From: Acidobacteria bacterium Ga0077553
GTDB taxonomy: Bacteria; Acidobacteriota; Terriglobia; Bryobacterales; Bryobacteraceae
Length of the DNA stretch: 64,000 nt
Assembly: GCA_001464575.1 (NCBI GenBank)
Contig: LNFE01000209.1
Coordinates: 62,001-126,000 of the forward strand
Reading direction: 5' to 3'
Shown here in pieces: positions 19,383-28,705 of this stretch. The position numbers were made by a program, and so were the translations under genes. How positions within the stretch are numbered: the first letter of the stretch is position 1; each line of letters begins with the position of its first letter. The notes beneath the pieces are model-generated. The model was not told the origin of the DNA. It worked only from the letters and a program-made list of their open reading frames with translations, and did not search any database.

Positions 19383-21890
19383 TCAGAATGCCGGCAGGAA
19401 TGTCCGGTGGGCCGGGCGCCAGGGAAGCAGCTCGACCGTGAGCTGCCGGCCATCGGTCAGCACCCGCACCAGGCCGAATCGATCGGTCCGGAGGAGACCG
19501 ACGCGGCTCTCTTCGAGGCGTTTGACGACGTCGGGATGGGGGTGTTTATAAAGATTGTCCGGTCCGGCCGAGATGATGGCGAACTGGGGTTGGAGGCGGG
19601 CGAGGAGGTCGGCGGTGGTGGAGGTGCGGCTGCCGTGGTGGCCGGCTTTCAGGATGTCGGTGGGGGCGATGCGGCCTTCGTCGACCAGACGAAACTCCAC
19701 CTCTTTCTCGAGGTCGCCCGTCAGCAACATGCTGCGCTGGCCGAGCGAGATCCGCATGGTAAGCGAGTCGTTATTGCGAGCGACTTCGGTGGGCGGGGTA
19801 TCCCGATAGGGGGCCAGAATATCGAAGCGGGCACCTCCCCAAACGAAGCCATCACCGCTCCAGCGCGGGATGATCTTGACGCCGCGGGCGAACGCCTTCG
19901 CCCGGATGCGCTGCCAGGTGGGGCTTTCGCCCATGGCGCCGGTCCAGAGTTCGGCCGGGGCGAAATTGTCGATCAGCGCTTCGAGGCCGGCGGCGTGGTC
20001 GTCGTGGGCATGGGTGAGGGCGATGGCGTCGAGCCGGCGGATGGAGCGCGTCCAGAGATAGGGCGAAACAACGTCTTCGCCGATGTCGAGCTTGGGCTTG
20101 GGCCGGCCTTTGAACTGCGGGAGGCCACCGCCGTCGACGACAAGCATTTTGCCTTCGGGGGTGACGACGAGCAGGCTATCACCTTGGCCGACGTCGATGG
20201 CGGTGAGCTCCAATTGGCCCTGGGTGCGGACCGGGGCGAAGGGGTGCCAGATGATGACGCCGAACAGGGCCATCGTAATTACGAAACAAACCCACCGCAG
20301 GCGGGGGGCGTGGCGCGCGGTGACGGCCAGGGCGACTAGGCTGGCGGCGAACCCGGCGGCGAGGAGCACCGGAGGATCGGGGATGCGCCAGTTCGGTTCG
20401 AGCGCGGCGCAGGTGGCGGCGACCCACTGGCCCGCGTCGAGGAACCAGCCAGCGATGGTGGCGACCCACTGCCAGCCGGTGAAGACGGCCAGGAAGCCGG
20501 CGACGATGGCGCCGTTCATGAGGGGCACAACGAAGATATTCGCCACCATGCCGGAGAGGGAGGCCCGGTGAAAATAGAACGCCATCGGCAGCGCCAGAGC
20601 CACTTGCATGATGCAGGAGATCATGAAGACTTCGAAGGCGTTGACGAGCAAAGCCAGACCGGAGCCAAGCGCGCGGCAGAGCCAGGGCATGGGGAGGTTG
20701 GTCCAATAGCTGACGGTTTGGGCGAACAGGCGCGTCTCGACGCGGAAGGCGGCGATGCGGAACGGTTTGCGCAGATCCTGCCGCCAGTCTTCGAGTTCGG
20801 CGAGGCCTTGGGCCAGGGGCCGGGAGTTCTGTTCAAAGAGGGGGTCGGCGAGCGAGGCGATGGCGGCGACGCTGAGGAAGGTGAGTTGGAAGCTGGCTTC
20901 AAAGAGCTGGCCGGGGTCGAGGGCGAGGACGGTGATGGCGACGACGGCCAGGAAATTGAGGATGCGGGGGTCGCGATACCAGAAGCGGCAGAGGCTGAAG
21001 AGCATGAAGCCGGCGGCGGCGCGGAGGACGGGGGCGGTCATGCCGGAGGTGGCGGCGTAGAGCCAGGCGAGAATGACGGTGGCGATGAGGCTGAAGGTCA
21101 TCTTACCGGTGGCCATGCGGATGACGCCGAACAGGATGCCGGCGACCATGGTGATGTGAATCCCGGAGATGACCAGGGCGTGATAGGTGCCGGTGCGGCG
21201 GAAGCTTTCGGTCCAGGCCTTTTGCAGACGGGTGTTTTCGCCGATGAGCAGCGCCTGCATCATCCAGGCTTTGTAACTGTCGCCGGGATAGAGGGTTTCG
21301 AGGCGATTGAGGATCCAGCCGCGGAGCGTGTAGAGATAGGCGGTGGCGGCGTGGCCGCAGGTGCCGGGGAGGACGGTGACTTCGGCGCCGGTGCGGGTGG
21401 AGATGGTCCAGTAGATTTGGCGGCGGGCGAGATAGTGCACCAGGTCGAAGGCGCCGGGGTTGCGGAAGTTGGTGGGTTTGCGGACGCGGCCTTCAAATTC
21501 GACGCGCTGGCCGTAGTGGAGGTTGGGCGCGGGTTGGCCCTCGCGAAGGTTTAAACTGACGCGGGCACGGGCGTCCCGGTCGAGTTCGAGGGTGAACTGT
21601 TCGCGGCGATCGGCGAAAACGGATGGTTCGACGACGCACCCTTCGATGATGAGCGTCTCCCCCACTTCGGAATCCAGTTCGGGCGGCGGCTCCGGAGGGC
21701 GGAGCACCGGAAGTAGGGTTCCGGCGGCGACAAACGCCAGGGCCACCATCCAGGAGCGGCGGCCTACCGCGGCCAAAACCCCAAGGGCGACGGTGGCAGC
21801 CGTGGCTTCTTCCCGGGAAAACGGGACGGCTTGGGCGAGGAGGAGGCCGGCGATTAGACCAACGCACGGCAGTAGGAGGGGTTCACGCAC
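19383..21890 (-). CDS. comEC: ComEC/Rec2 family competence protein
   Basis: YHALVISGIHITMVAG, multi-TM competence domain, C-terminal beta-lactamase fold (THAHDDHAAG, LKAGHHGSRTST). Confidence 0.93.
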   Translation of the reverse strand: MREPLLLPCVGLIAGLLLAQAVPFSREEATAATVALGVLAAVGRRSWMVALAFVAAGTLLPVLRPPEPPPELDSEVGETLIIEGCVVEPSVFADRREQFTLELDRDARARVSLNLREGQPAPNLHYGQRVEFEGRVRKPTNFRNPGAFDLVHYLARRQIYWTISTRTGAEVTVLPGTCGHAATAYLYTLRGWILNRLETLYPGDSYKAWMMQALLIGENTRLQKAWTESFRRTGTYHALVISGIHITMVAGILFGVIRMATGKMTFSLIATVILAWLYAATSGMTAPVLRAAAGFMLFSLCRFWYRDPRILNFLAVVAITVLALDPGQLFEASFQLTFLSVAAIASLADPLFEQNSRPLAQGLAELEDWRQDLRKPFRIAAFRVETRLFAQTVSYWTNLPMPWLCRALGSGLALLVNAFEVFMISCIMQVALALPMAFYFHRASLSGMVANIFVVPLMNGAIVAGFLAVFTGWQWVATIAGWFLDAGQWVAATCAALEPNWRIPDPPVLLAAGFAASLVALAVTARHAPRLRWVCFVITMALFGVIIWHPFAPVRTQGQLELTAIDVGQGDSLLVVTPEGKMLVVDGGGLPQFKGRPKPKLDIGEDVVSPYLWTRSIRRLDAIALTHAHDDHAAGLEALIDNFAPAELWTGAMGESPTWQRIRAKAFARGVKIIPRWSGDGFVWGGARFDILAPYRDTPPTEVARNNDSLTMRISLGQRSMLLTGDLEKEVEFRLVDEGRIAPTDILKAGHHGSRTSTTADLLARLQPQFAIISAGPDNLYKHPHPDVVKRLEESRVGLLRTDRFGLVRVLTDGRQLTVELLPWRPAHRTFLPAF

Positions 21891-21939
21891 TCAACAAGAG
21901 AGTGGCGTGGCCCGGCGGCTTCTCTCTAGACTGAAGAGA

Positions 21940-23616
21940 ATGCTTGTAGAGCTCTACGTGGAGAACTTCGCGGTGGTCGAACGCTTGCGGGTTCGTTTTC
22001 ATCCGGGCCTGAATCTGCTGACGGGGGAGACGGGCAGCGGCAAGTCGATCGTGGTGGATTCGCTGGGGTTGCTGTTCGGTGGCCGAGCCTCGGCGGAGGT
22101 GGTGCGGACGGGGACGGATCGGGCGCGGGTATCGGGGATTTTCGTAGCGCCGCCGGACCCGGCGTTCCGAGCGTTGCTCGAAGAGGCGGGCATTACGCTT
22201 GAAGACGATGAGTTGATTGTGGAGCGCGAGGTGACGGCGGGGGGAAAGTCCCGGGCGTTGCTGGCGAACCGGCCGGCGACGGCGACCCTGTTGAAAGCGC
22301 TGGCGCCGTGGCTGGGCGATATTCACGGGCAGAACGAGCAGCAGCGGCTGCATTCGCCGGAGTCGCAGCGGGAGATGCTGGATACTTTTGGGGGTTCGGG
22401 GGCGCTAGTGGGCGAGGTGGGGCAGGTGTTCGCGGCGTGGCGGAACTGCGCGCGGGAGCTCGAAGAGATCGACCGGGCGGAGCAGGAGCAGTTGCGGCTG
22501 GCGGATTTGTGGAGCTTTCAGCGCAAAGAGATTGAAGAGGTGGATCCGCAACCGGGGGAAGACACCGAGCTTGAAGCGGAGAAGCGGGTGCTGCAGAACG
22601 TGACGCGACTGGCCGAACACGCCGAGGCCGCGTTTACCGCCCTTTATGACGCGCCGGATTCGGCGGTGGCGCAGGCGCGGACGGCGGCTAAGCGGGTGCA
22701 GGAGCTAGTCCGGATTGATCCGAGTTTGGCCGAGGTGGCGGAGTTGTTGCGGCCGGCGGTGATTGGACTCGAAGAGGCTGGCTTTACGCTGCGGGACTAT
22801 CTGGGCAAGCTGCATGCCGACCCGGGGCGGCTTGACGAGGTGGAAACCCGTCTGGCGGCGATTGACCGGTTGCGGCGGAAATACGGGACGACGATTGAGG
22901 AGATCCTTGCGTTTCTGGCGACGCTGCGCGGGAAGATGCAGACGGTGGAAGAAGCCGGAGAGCGGCGGGCGGCGATTGAGGCCCGGCGGGAGAAGCTGGC
23001 CGGTGAGTTTACGGCGGTGGCGGGACGATTGACGAAGGCGCGGAAGGAGGCGGCGAAGAAACTCGAAAAGCGGGTGGAAAAGGAGTTGGCCGCGCTGGCG
23101 ATGGCGGGTACACGGTTTCAGGTCGCTTTTGCGGCAGCGGGATGGTCGGCGGAGGGCGTGGACGCGGTGCGGTTTCTGGTTTCGGCCAACCTGGGCGAGG
23201 AGCCGCGGGAGCTGGATAAGGTGGCCTCGGGCGGCGAGGTTTCCCGGATCGCGCTGGCCATCAAGACGTGCATCGAGAGTGAGCGGCCCGGCGTTTCGCA
23301 GCATCTGCTGGTTTTCGACGAGGTGGACGCTGGGATTGGCGGCGAGGCGTCCGAGGCGGTGGGGCGGCGATTAAAAGGGCTGAGCCGTTCGAATCAGGTG
23401 CTTTGCGTAACCCACCAGGCGAACATCGCCTCGTTTGCCGACCACCACTATCGCGTGGAGAAGCAGCAGGCCGATGGCCGGACGGTCGCCGTCGTTACGG
23501 AGTTGCACGGAGAGGAGCGGACCAAAGAGATTGGACGGATGCTCTCTGGACAACGGCTGACGCCGGAGGCGCTGCGCCACGCCGAACAGTTGATTCAGGC
23601 GGGGGCCTTAGCCTAA
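21940..23616 (+). CDS. recN: DNA repair protein RecN
   Basis: MLVELYVENFAVVERLRVRFHPGLNLLTGETGSGKSIVVDSLGLLFGGRAS; GDIHGQNEQQRL; ASGGEVSRIALAIK; FDEVDAGIGGEASEAVG; start internal to ORF 21523. Confidence 0.95.
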   Translation: MLVELYVENFAVVERLRVRFHPGLNLLTGETGSGKSIVVDSLGLLFGGRASAEVVRTGTDRARVSGIFVAPPDPAFRALLEEAGITLEDDELIVEREVTAGGKSRALLANRPATATLLKALAPWLGDIHGQNEQQRLHSPESQREMLDTFGGSGALVGEVGQVFAAWRNCARELEEIDRAEQEQLRLADLWSFQRKEIEEVDPQPGEDTELEAEKRVLQNVTRLAEHAEAAFTALYDAPDSAVAQARTAAKRVQELVRIDPSLAEVAELLRPAVIGLEEAGFTLRDYLGKLHADPGRLDEVETRLAAIDRLRRKYGTTIEEILAFLATLRGKMQTVEEAGERRAAIEARREKLAGEFTAVAGRLTKARKEAAKKLEKRVEKELAALAMAGTRFQVAFAAAGWSAEGVDAVRFLVSANLGEEPRELDKVASGGEVSRIALAIKTCIESERPGVSQHLLVFDEVDAGIGGEASEAVGRRLKGLSRSNQVLCVTHQANIASFADHHYRVEKQQADGRTVAVVTELHGEERTKEIGRMLSGQRLTPEALRHAEQLIQAGALA

Positions 23617-23647
23617 AGGTTTAGGCTGGCTTGGCCGATAGTCGGAT

Positions 23648-24535
23648 GTGCCAGAGCAGACTTCGAGCAATCGCCGCCGCCAGAATCGGCAGGCTTGGAC
23701 GACCGGAAAGCGGCTGCAGTTGTGGGTCGAGAAGGAAGAGGATTCCTGGCAGCGGGTGGCGGCGGACCTCGAGAACGGTACGGAGTTTGGGCTGGGGGTG
23801 ATCAGCCAACGCCGGTTGGAGCCGGGACAACGGGTGCTGGTGGATGGGGCGCCGTTTGCGGCGTCGCAGGGCGGACGCACGAAGGGCCTAGTGATCTGGT
23901 GCGATCCGATTCCGGATAGCCGGTTCCGCATTGGGGTAGCGGTGGAGCGATTGCCTTCGGCGGGGAAGGAGCCGGGCGCGGAGTTCTGCGACTTCTATGC
24001 GCTGCTGGAGGTGCATAGCGAGGCGAGCCTGGACACGATCCACCGGGTCTACCGGATTTTGGCGCAGCGCTTCCATCCCGATAATCCGGAGACCGGCAAC
24101 GAGGAACATTTCAAGCTGCTTTCAACGGCGCACCGGGTGCTGTCGAACCCCGATCTGCGAGCGCAGTACGATGCGTACTACCGGCAGCGGATTGGGCGGC
24201 AGTGGAAGATTTTTGATCCGAAGACCGCGCTGGCCGGGGTGGCGGGGGAGCGCCGGAAGCGGAACGCGGCGTTGGCGGCGCTGTATGTGAAGCGGGTGCA
24301 GTGCCCGGAGCAACCCACGATCACGATTCCCGAGCTCGAAGAGCTGCTGGGGGTGCCGCGGGAACATCTCGAATTCACGTTGTGGTTCCTGCGGGAGCAG
24401 GCGTGGGCCACGCGGACGGACAATGGCCGGTTTGCGATTACGGCCAAAGGGGTTCTGCAGGCCGAAGAGAGCGGGGCGTGGCAGGCGCCGGCCGGAAGCG
24501 ACCAGCACCTGCTTGACGGGGCGCACCCGGCCTAA
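23648..24535 (+). CDS. DnaJ (J-domain) protein with PilZ-like N-terminus and winged-helix-like C-terminus
   Basis: J-domain FYALLEVHSEASLDTIHRVYRILAQRFHPDNPETGNEEHFKLLSTAHRVLSNPDLRAQYDAYY with HPD; flanking domain calls are inferred. Confidence 0.8.
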   Translation: MPEQTSSNRRRQNRQAWTTGKRLQLWVEKEEDSWQRVAADLENGTEFGLGVISQRRLEPGQRVLVDGAPFAASQGGRTKGLVIWCDPIPDSRFRIGVAVERLPSAGKEPGAEFCDFYALLEVHSEASLDTIHRVYRILAQRFHPDNPETGNEEHFKLLSTAHRVLSNPDLRAQYDAYYRQRIGRQWKIFDPKTALAGVAGERRKRNAALAALYVKRVQCPEQPTITIPELEELLGVPREHLEFTLWFLREQAWATRTDNGRFAITAKGVLQAEESGAWQAPAGSDQHLLDGAHPA

Positions 24536-24547
24536 CGGCCGGCGCGC

Positions 24548-25894
24548 TTAGTCGTCGTCCTCAGTGCTGACGAAATTGCTTTCAAAGGCCATGGTGAGAA
24601 CCTCGTCGTTGAGGGCCAGGGGACGGCGTTCGAAACGCAGAATATCGATGGCGTGGGAGAGCACGTCGCGGGGATGGCAACGGCGGCGGGCCTTGCCGGT
24701 GCGGCGGTAGTGCCGTTCGAGGAAGCGATCCACCAGATCCGGGGTGCAGGCGAGCCCCTGGCTGGCGGCGAACTTCAGGAAGATGTTTTTGAACTCGTCC
24801 TCACTCGGCGACTTCATCAGCATTTTGTACTGAATCCGGCGGAGGAAGGCTTCATCGCCCAGATTTTCCGGCTTCAGGTTGGTCGAGAAGACGAGGAAGC
24901 ACTCGAAGGGAATCGTCATCTTGGCGCCGTTCTGGAAGGTGAGATAGTCGACGCGGCGCTCCATGGGGACGATCCAGCGATTGAGAACTTCGGCGGGGGT
25001 GACCTTCTGGCGGCCAAAGTCGTCGATGAGGTAGATGCCGTTGTTGGCTTTCAACTGCAGGGGCGCGTCGTAGAACTTGGCGACGGCGTTGTAGCTGAGG
25101 TCGAGCATTTCCGGGGCGAGTTCGCCACCGGTAACGATGAACGGGCGGCGGCACTTGAACCAGCGCTTGTCGTAGGACGGTTCGGTGGTGAAGGCCGACA
25201 GGGTGTCCTGGACCTCGTCCACCGCGTGGTGGTAGACCGGATCGTACATCTTGATAATCATGCCCTGCGCTTCGATGGCGTAAGGCACGTAGATGAAGGT
25301 GGGATCGACGTTAAAGAGGGCTTCGGCCAGGTAGGTTTTGCCGTTCCCGGGTTGGCCGTAGATCAGAAACGACTTGCCGGAATTCACGGCCGGCCCGATC
25401 TGATTGAGCAGTTGCGGGGTGATGACCATGTGCTTGTAGGCGTCCTTGAGCGCCTCCATGGTCAACCAGCCGTCGCCCTGTTTCTGCCGGCGCACCATGT
25501 CGACATATTGAAACAACGGCACCGGCACCCGGCCGGAGTAGGCGTTCGTCACGACATACTCCTTCGCCAGATCGCGGCCGGCCTCGGTCAGCACGAAGCG
25601 GGAGGAGATGGCCCCCATGCCGAGAGAGCTCTTTACGGCCACTTGATGGGCCCGTTTGAACCCTTCGAGCATCCCGTCAATCACGCTGAACTGCAGGCCC
25701 AGGTGCTGGGCCAGTTCGCGGCCCACCATCTCGCCTTTGTAGTAGAGCGCTTTCAGGATCAACTGTTCGATCATGGTGGCCGGAATGCCGGTATGCTCGA
25801 TCGTCTCGGGCACGGGCGGCATCAGTTCCTGCGGTTCGGAGGAATTTTCCAAATCGAGGAAAGACGAGAGGTTAGTGAGATCCGTGATGGGCAT
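24548..25894 (-). CDS. AAA-family ATPase
   Basis: Walker A IYGQPGNGKTYLAEALF; IYLIDDFGRQKVTPAEVLNRWIVPMERR; LVFSTNLKPENLGDEAFLRRIQYKM. Confidence 0.85.
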   Translation of the reverse strand: MPITDLTNLSSFLDLENSSEPQELMPPVPETIEHTGIPATMIEQLILKALYYKGEMVGRELAQHLGLQFSVIDGMLEGFKRAHQVAVKSSLGMGAISSRFVLTEAGRDLAKEYVVTNAYSGRVPVPLFQYVDMVRRQKQGDGWLTMEALKDAYKHMVITPQLLNQIGPAVNSGKSFLIYGQPGNGKTYLAEALFNVDPTFIYVPYAIEAQGMIIKMYDPVYHHAVDEVQDTLSAFTTEPSYDKRWFKCRRPFIVTGGELAPEMLDLSYNAVAKFYDAPLQLKANNGIYLIDDFGRQKVTPAEVLNRWIVPMERRVDYLTFQNGAKMTIPFECFLVFSTNLKPENLGDEAFLRRIQYKMLMKSPSEDEFKNIFLKFAASQGLACTPDLVDRFLERHYRRTGKARRRCHPRDVLSHAIDILRFERRPLALNDEVLTMAFESNFVSTEDDD

Positions 25895-25956
25895 AGAGAT
25901 GTCTCTGTATGGATCTTCATCGGCAGACGTGGCGAAAGTCTGAGTAGGGAGATACC

Positions 25957-27324
25957 ATGAGTCTTCAGGGGAAATACCTTATGTCTACGACCCGCCGCTC
26001 CTTTTTACACACCTCCGGCCTCACCACGATGCTGGCCGCCGCACCGGCCGCCGCCCAACCGAAAAGCCCGAACGATAAGATTAATTTCGCCTGCATTGGC
26101 TTCGGCATCATGGGCCAAGGCGACGTTGCCACGGCCGTTACTGTCCCCGGCACCAAACTGGTGGCCGTGGCCGACATTTATCAGGGCCGCCTGGACCTGG
26201 CCAAAGAGCGGTACGGCAAAGAGATTTTTACCACCCGCGACTACCGGGAGATCCTGGCCCGGCCCGACATCGACGCCGTCATCGTGGCCACCCCCGACCA
26301 CTGGCACCAGCAGCAGGCGATCGACGCGATGAAGGCGGGCAAGGACGTCTACTGCCAGAAGCCGATGGTGCAGAAGGTGGAAGAGGGCGCGGCGGTGATC
26401 AAGGCCGCGGCCGAAACGAAGCGTATTCTTCAGGTTGGCAGCCAGCGGGCCAGTTCCATTCTTTACGCCAAGGCGCGTGACCTGGTGAAGCAGGGCGTGC
26501 TGGGCGAAGTGCGGATGGTGGAAGCTTTCTGGGATCGGAATTCGCCGCAGGGCGCGTGGCAGTATTCGATTCCGCCGGACGCCTCGCCGGCCACGGTTGA
26601 TTGGGACCGCTTCCTGGGCGCGGCGCCCAAGCGGCCGTTTGAGCCCATTCGTCTGTTCCGGTGGCGCAACTATCAGGACTACGGGACGGGCGTGGCGGGC
26701 GACTTGTTCGTGCACCTGTTTACTGGCATTCATTATGTGATGGACTCGAATGGCCCGAACCGCGTGATGACCACCGGCGGCCTCTATTATTGGAACGATG
26801 GCCGGGACGTGCCCGACCTGATGATGGGGATCTACGACTATCCGAAGACCGCTTCGCATCCGGAGTTCAACCTCAGCCTGCGCCTGAACTTCCTGGCCGG
26901 CGGCGGCGACGGCAGCGGCTTCCGGTTTGTGGGTTCGGAAGGCGTGCTGGACCTGGCCGTGGGCGGGGCGCTGGTGCTGCGGCGGAAACCGAAGGTTACC
27001 GACCCCGGGACGACGGCCGGGACCTTCTCGAAAGCCACCGCCACCGAGATTCTGAGGCAACACGGCGCGAAGTATCCGGCCCAGAGGCCGTCCGCCGACG
27101 GGATGCAGGCGAACACGGAGCAGCGCTGGGTGCTGCCGCCGGGTTACACGGAGCAGTACGCTCACCACGCTAACTTCTTCGAGCACATTCGTTCGCGGCA
27201 ACCGGTGATCGAGGACGCGACGTTTGGCTTGCGGGCGGCGGGTCCGGCGCTGTTGTCGAACGTGAGTTACTTCACGAAAAAGACGGTACACTGGGACCCC
27301 GAGAAGATGGTCGTCAAGGGATAA
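25957..27324 (+). CDS. Gfo/Idh/MocA-family oxidoreductase, secreted (Tat-like)
   Basis: TTRRSFLHTSGLTTMLAAAPAAA Tat-like signal; NFACIGFGIMGQGDVATAV; VATPDHWHQQQAIDAMKAGKDVYCQKPM; start may be the ATG at 25981. Confidence 0.9.
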   Translation: MSLQGKYLMSTTRRSFLHTSGLTTMLAAAPAAAQPKSPNDKINFACIGFGIMGQGDVATAVTVPGTKLVAVADIYQGRLDLAKERYGKEIFTTRDYREILARPDIDAVIVATPDHWHQQQAIDAMKAGKDVYCQKPMVQKVEEGAAVIKAAAETKRILQVGSQRASSILYAKARDLVKQGVLGEVRMVEAFWDRNSPQGAWQYSIPPDASPATVDWDRFLGAAPKRPFEPIRLFRWRNYQDYGTGVAGDLFVHLFTGIHYVMDSNGPNRVMTTGGLYYWNDGRDVPDLMMGIYDYPKTASHPEFNLSLRLNFLAGGGDGSGFRFVGSEGVLDLAVGGALVLRRKPKVTDPGTTAGTFSKATATEILRQHGAKYPAQRPSADGMQANTEQRWVLPPGYTEQYAHHANFFEHIRSRQPVIEDATFGLRAAGPALLSNVSYFTKKTVHWDPEKMVVKG

Positions 27325-27345
27325 CGTTTCTTAGAGGAGGCCGCC

Positions 27346-27737
27346 ATGGAATGGTGGATTTGGCTCGCAGCGGGCATCGCGTTAATGCTGGGCGAGCTAC
27401 TCACGCGGTGGTCACCGGGCTGGCCGCGGTGTTGGGATTGCAGGGCCTGACCCCGCAGGTGATTCTGTTTCTTGTGGTCTCCACCGGGTCGCTGCTAGTA
27501 TTCCGGCGGCCACTGTTGGCGCGGTTGCGCAAAGGCCAGCCGGCGCAGCATGAGGAGTTGACGGGCGAGGTTGCCGTGCCGATGGGGGAGATTGGCGTCG
27601 AAGCGATCGGGCAGGCGGAATTGCGCGGGACGGTGTGGTCGGCCCGGAACGTGGGGCCGCGCCCTTTGTTGGCGGGCGAGCGGTGTCTGGTGAAACGGGT
27701 GGATGGATTAACGATATACTTGCGCCCGGAGGAATAA
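27346..27737 (+). pseudogene. NfeD-like protein gene interrupted by apparent frameshift/deletion
   Basis: AGGAGG then ATG at 27346 encodes MEWWIWLAAGIALMLGELLT, then leaves frame; NfeD-like sequence resumes in another frame (VVTGLAAVLGLQGLTPQVILFLVVSTGSLLVFRRPLLARL...), shown in ORF 27351..27737. Confidence 0.7.
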
Positions 27738-27741
27738 GTGT

Positions 27742-28704
27742 ATGGCTGAGTTGATCGTGCTGGGTTTCCTGTTATTGCTGTTCCTGATCATCATTGCCAA
27801 GACGGCGATCGTGGTGCCGCAGCAGAGCGCCTTTGTCGTCGAGCGTCTGGGGGCATTTAGCGGCACGCTCAACGCCGGTTTCCATGTGCTGATTCCGTTT
27901 CTGGACGTCATCCGGTACAAGCACTCGTTGAAGGAGCAATCGATCGATATTCCGGAGCAGGTGTGCATTACCCGCGACAACGTGCAGGTGGCGGTGGACG
28001 GGGTGTTGTATCTCAAGGTTCTGAACGCGGAGCGGGCTTCGTACGGGATTTCGGACTACCTGTTCGCCATCACGCAGTTAGCGCAGACGACACTCCGCAG
28101 CGAGGTGGGCAAGATTGAACTGGACCGGACGTTTGAAGAACGGACGAACATCAACATCTCCGTGGTCAGCGAGCTCGATAAGGCATCCGAATCCTGGGGC
28201 GTCAAAGTGCTCCGCTACGAGATTAAGAACATTACCCCGCCCGCGGATATCCTGTCGGCGATGGAGAAGCAGATGCGCGCCGAGCGCGAAAAGCGGGCGG
28301 CGATTCTGACGTCGGAAGGCGTCCGGGATTCGGCCGTGAATCTGGCCGAGGGCGAAAAGCAGAAGGTGATCAAGGCCTCGGAAGCGTTTAAGCAGCGGCA
28401 GATTAATGAAGCCGAGGGCGAGGCGAAAGCCATTCTGACCATGGCGGAGGCCACGGCCACGAGCCTGCGGCAGGTGGGCTTGGCGATTCAAGACCCCGGA
28501 GGCCGCGAGGCCGTACAACTGCGAGTGGCCGAGCAGTACGTCAACAGTTTTGCCAACCTGGCGCAATCGTCGAATACGATGATCGTGCCGGCGAACGTGG
28601 CCGATATAGCCGGCATGATCGGCACGGCGATGGGCGTTTTTCAAGCGGCGCAGCGCGGGGGCGGCAGCGCACCGCCACCACCCCCGCCCGCGTCGTTCCG
28701 GTAG
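27742..28704 (+). CDS. SPFH/Band 7 domain protein (stomatin/QmcA-like)
   Basis: VVPQQSAFVVERLGAFSGTLNAGFHVLIPFLDVI; ITRDNVQVAVDGVLYLKV; MEKQMRAEREKRAAILTSEG. Confidence 0.93.
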   Translation: MAELIVLGFLLLLFLIIIAKTAIVVPQQSAFVVERLGAFSGTLNAGFHVLIPFLDVIRYKHSLKEQSIDIPEQVCITRDNVQVAVDGVLYLKVLNAERASYGISDYLFAITQLAQTTLRSEVGKIELDRTFEERTNINISVVSELDKASESWGVKVLRYEIKNITPPADILSAMEKQMRAEREKRAAILTSEGVRDSAVNLAEGEKQKVIKASEAFKQRQINEAEGEAKAILTMAEATATSLRQVGLAIQDPGGREAVQLRVAEQYVNSFANLAQSSNTMIVPANVADIAGMIGTAMGVFQAAQRGGGSAPPPPPPASFR

Positions 28705-28705
28705 T

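Noticed and set aside
20568-21554. 328-aa plus-strand ORF opposite comEC
   Set aside because: Highly repetitive acidic/Gly composition; mirror frame of the comEC codons.
24653-25960. 435-aa plus-strand ORF opposite the AAA ATPase
   Set aside because: Antisense artefact; the opposite strand carries Walker motifs.
26005-27291. 428-aa minus-strand ORF opposite Gfo/Idh/MocA oxidoreductase
   Set aside because: His/Arg/Val-rich antisense artefact without motifs.
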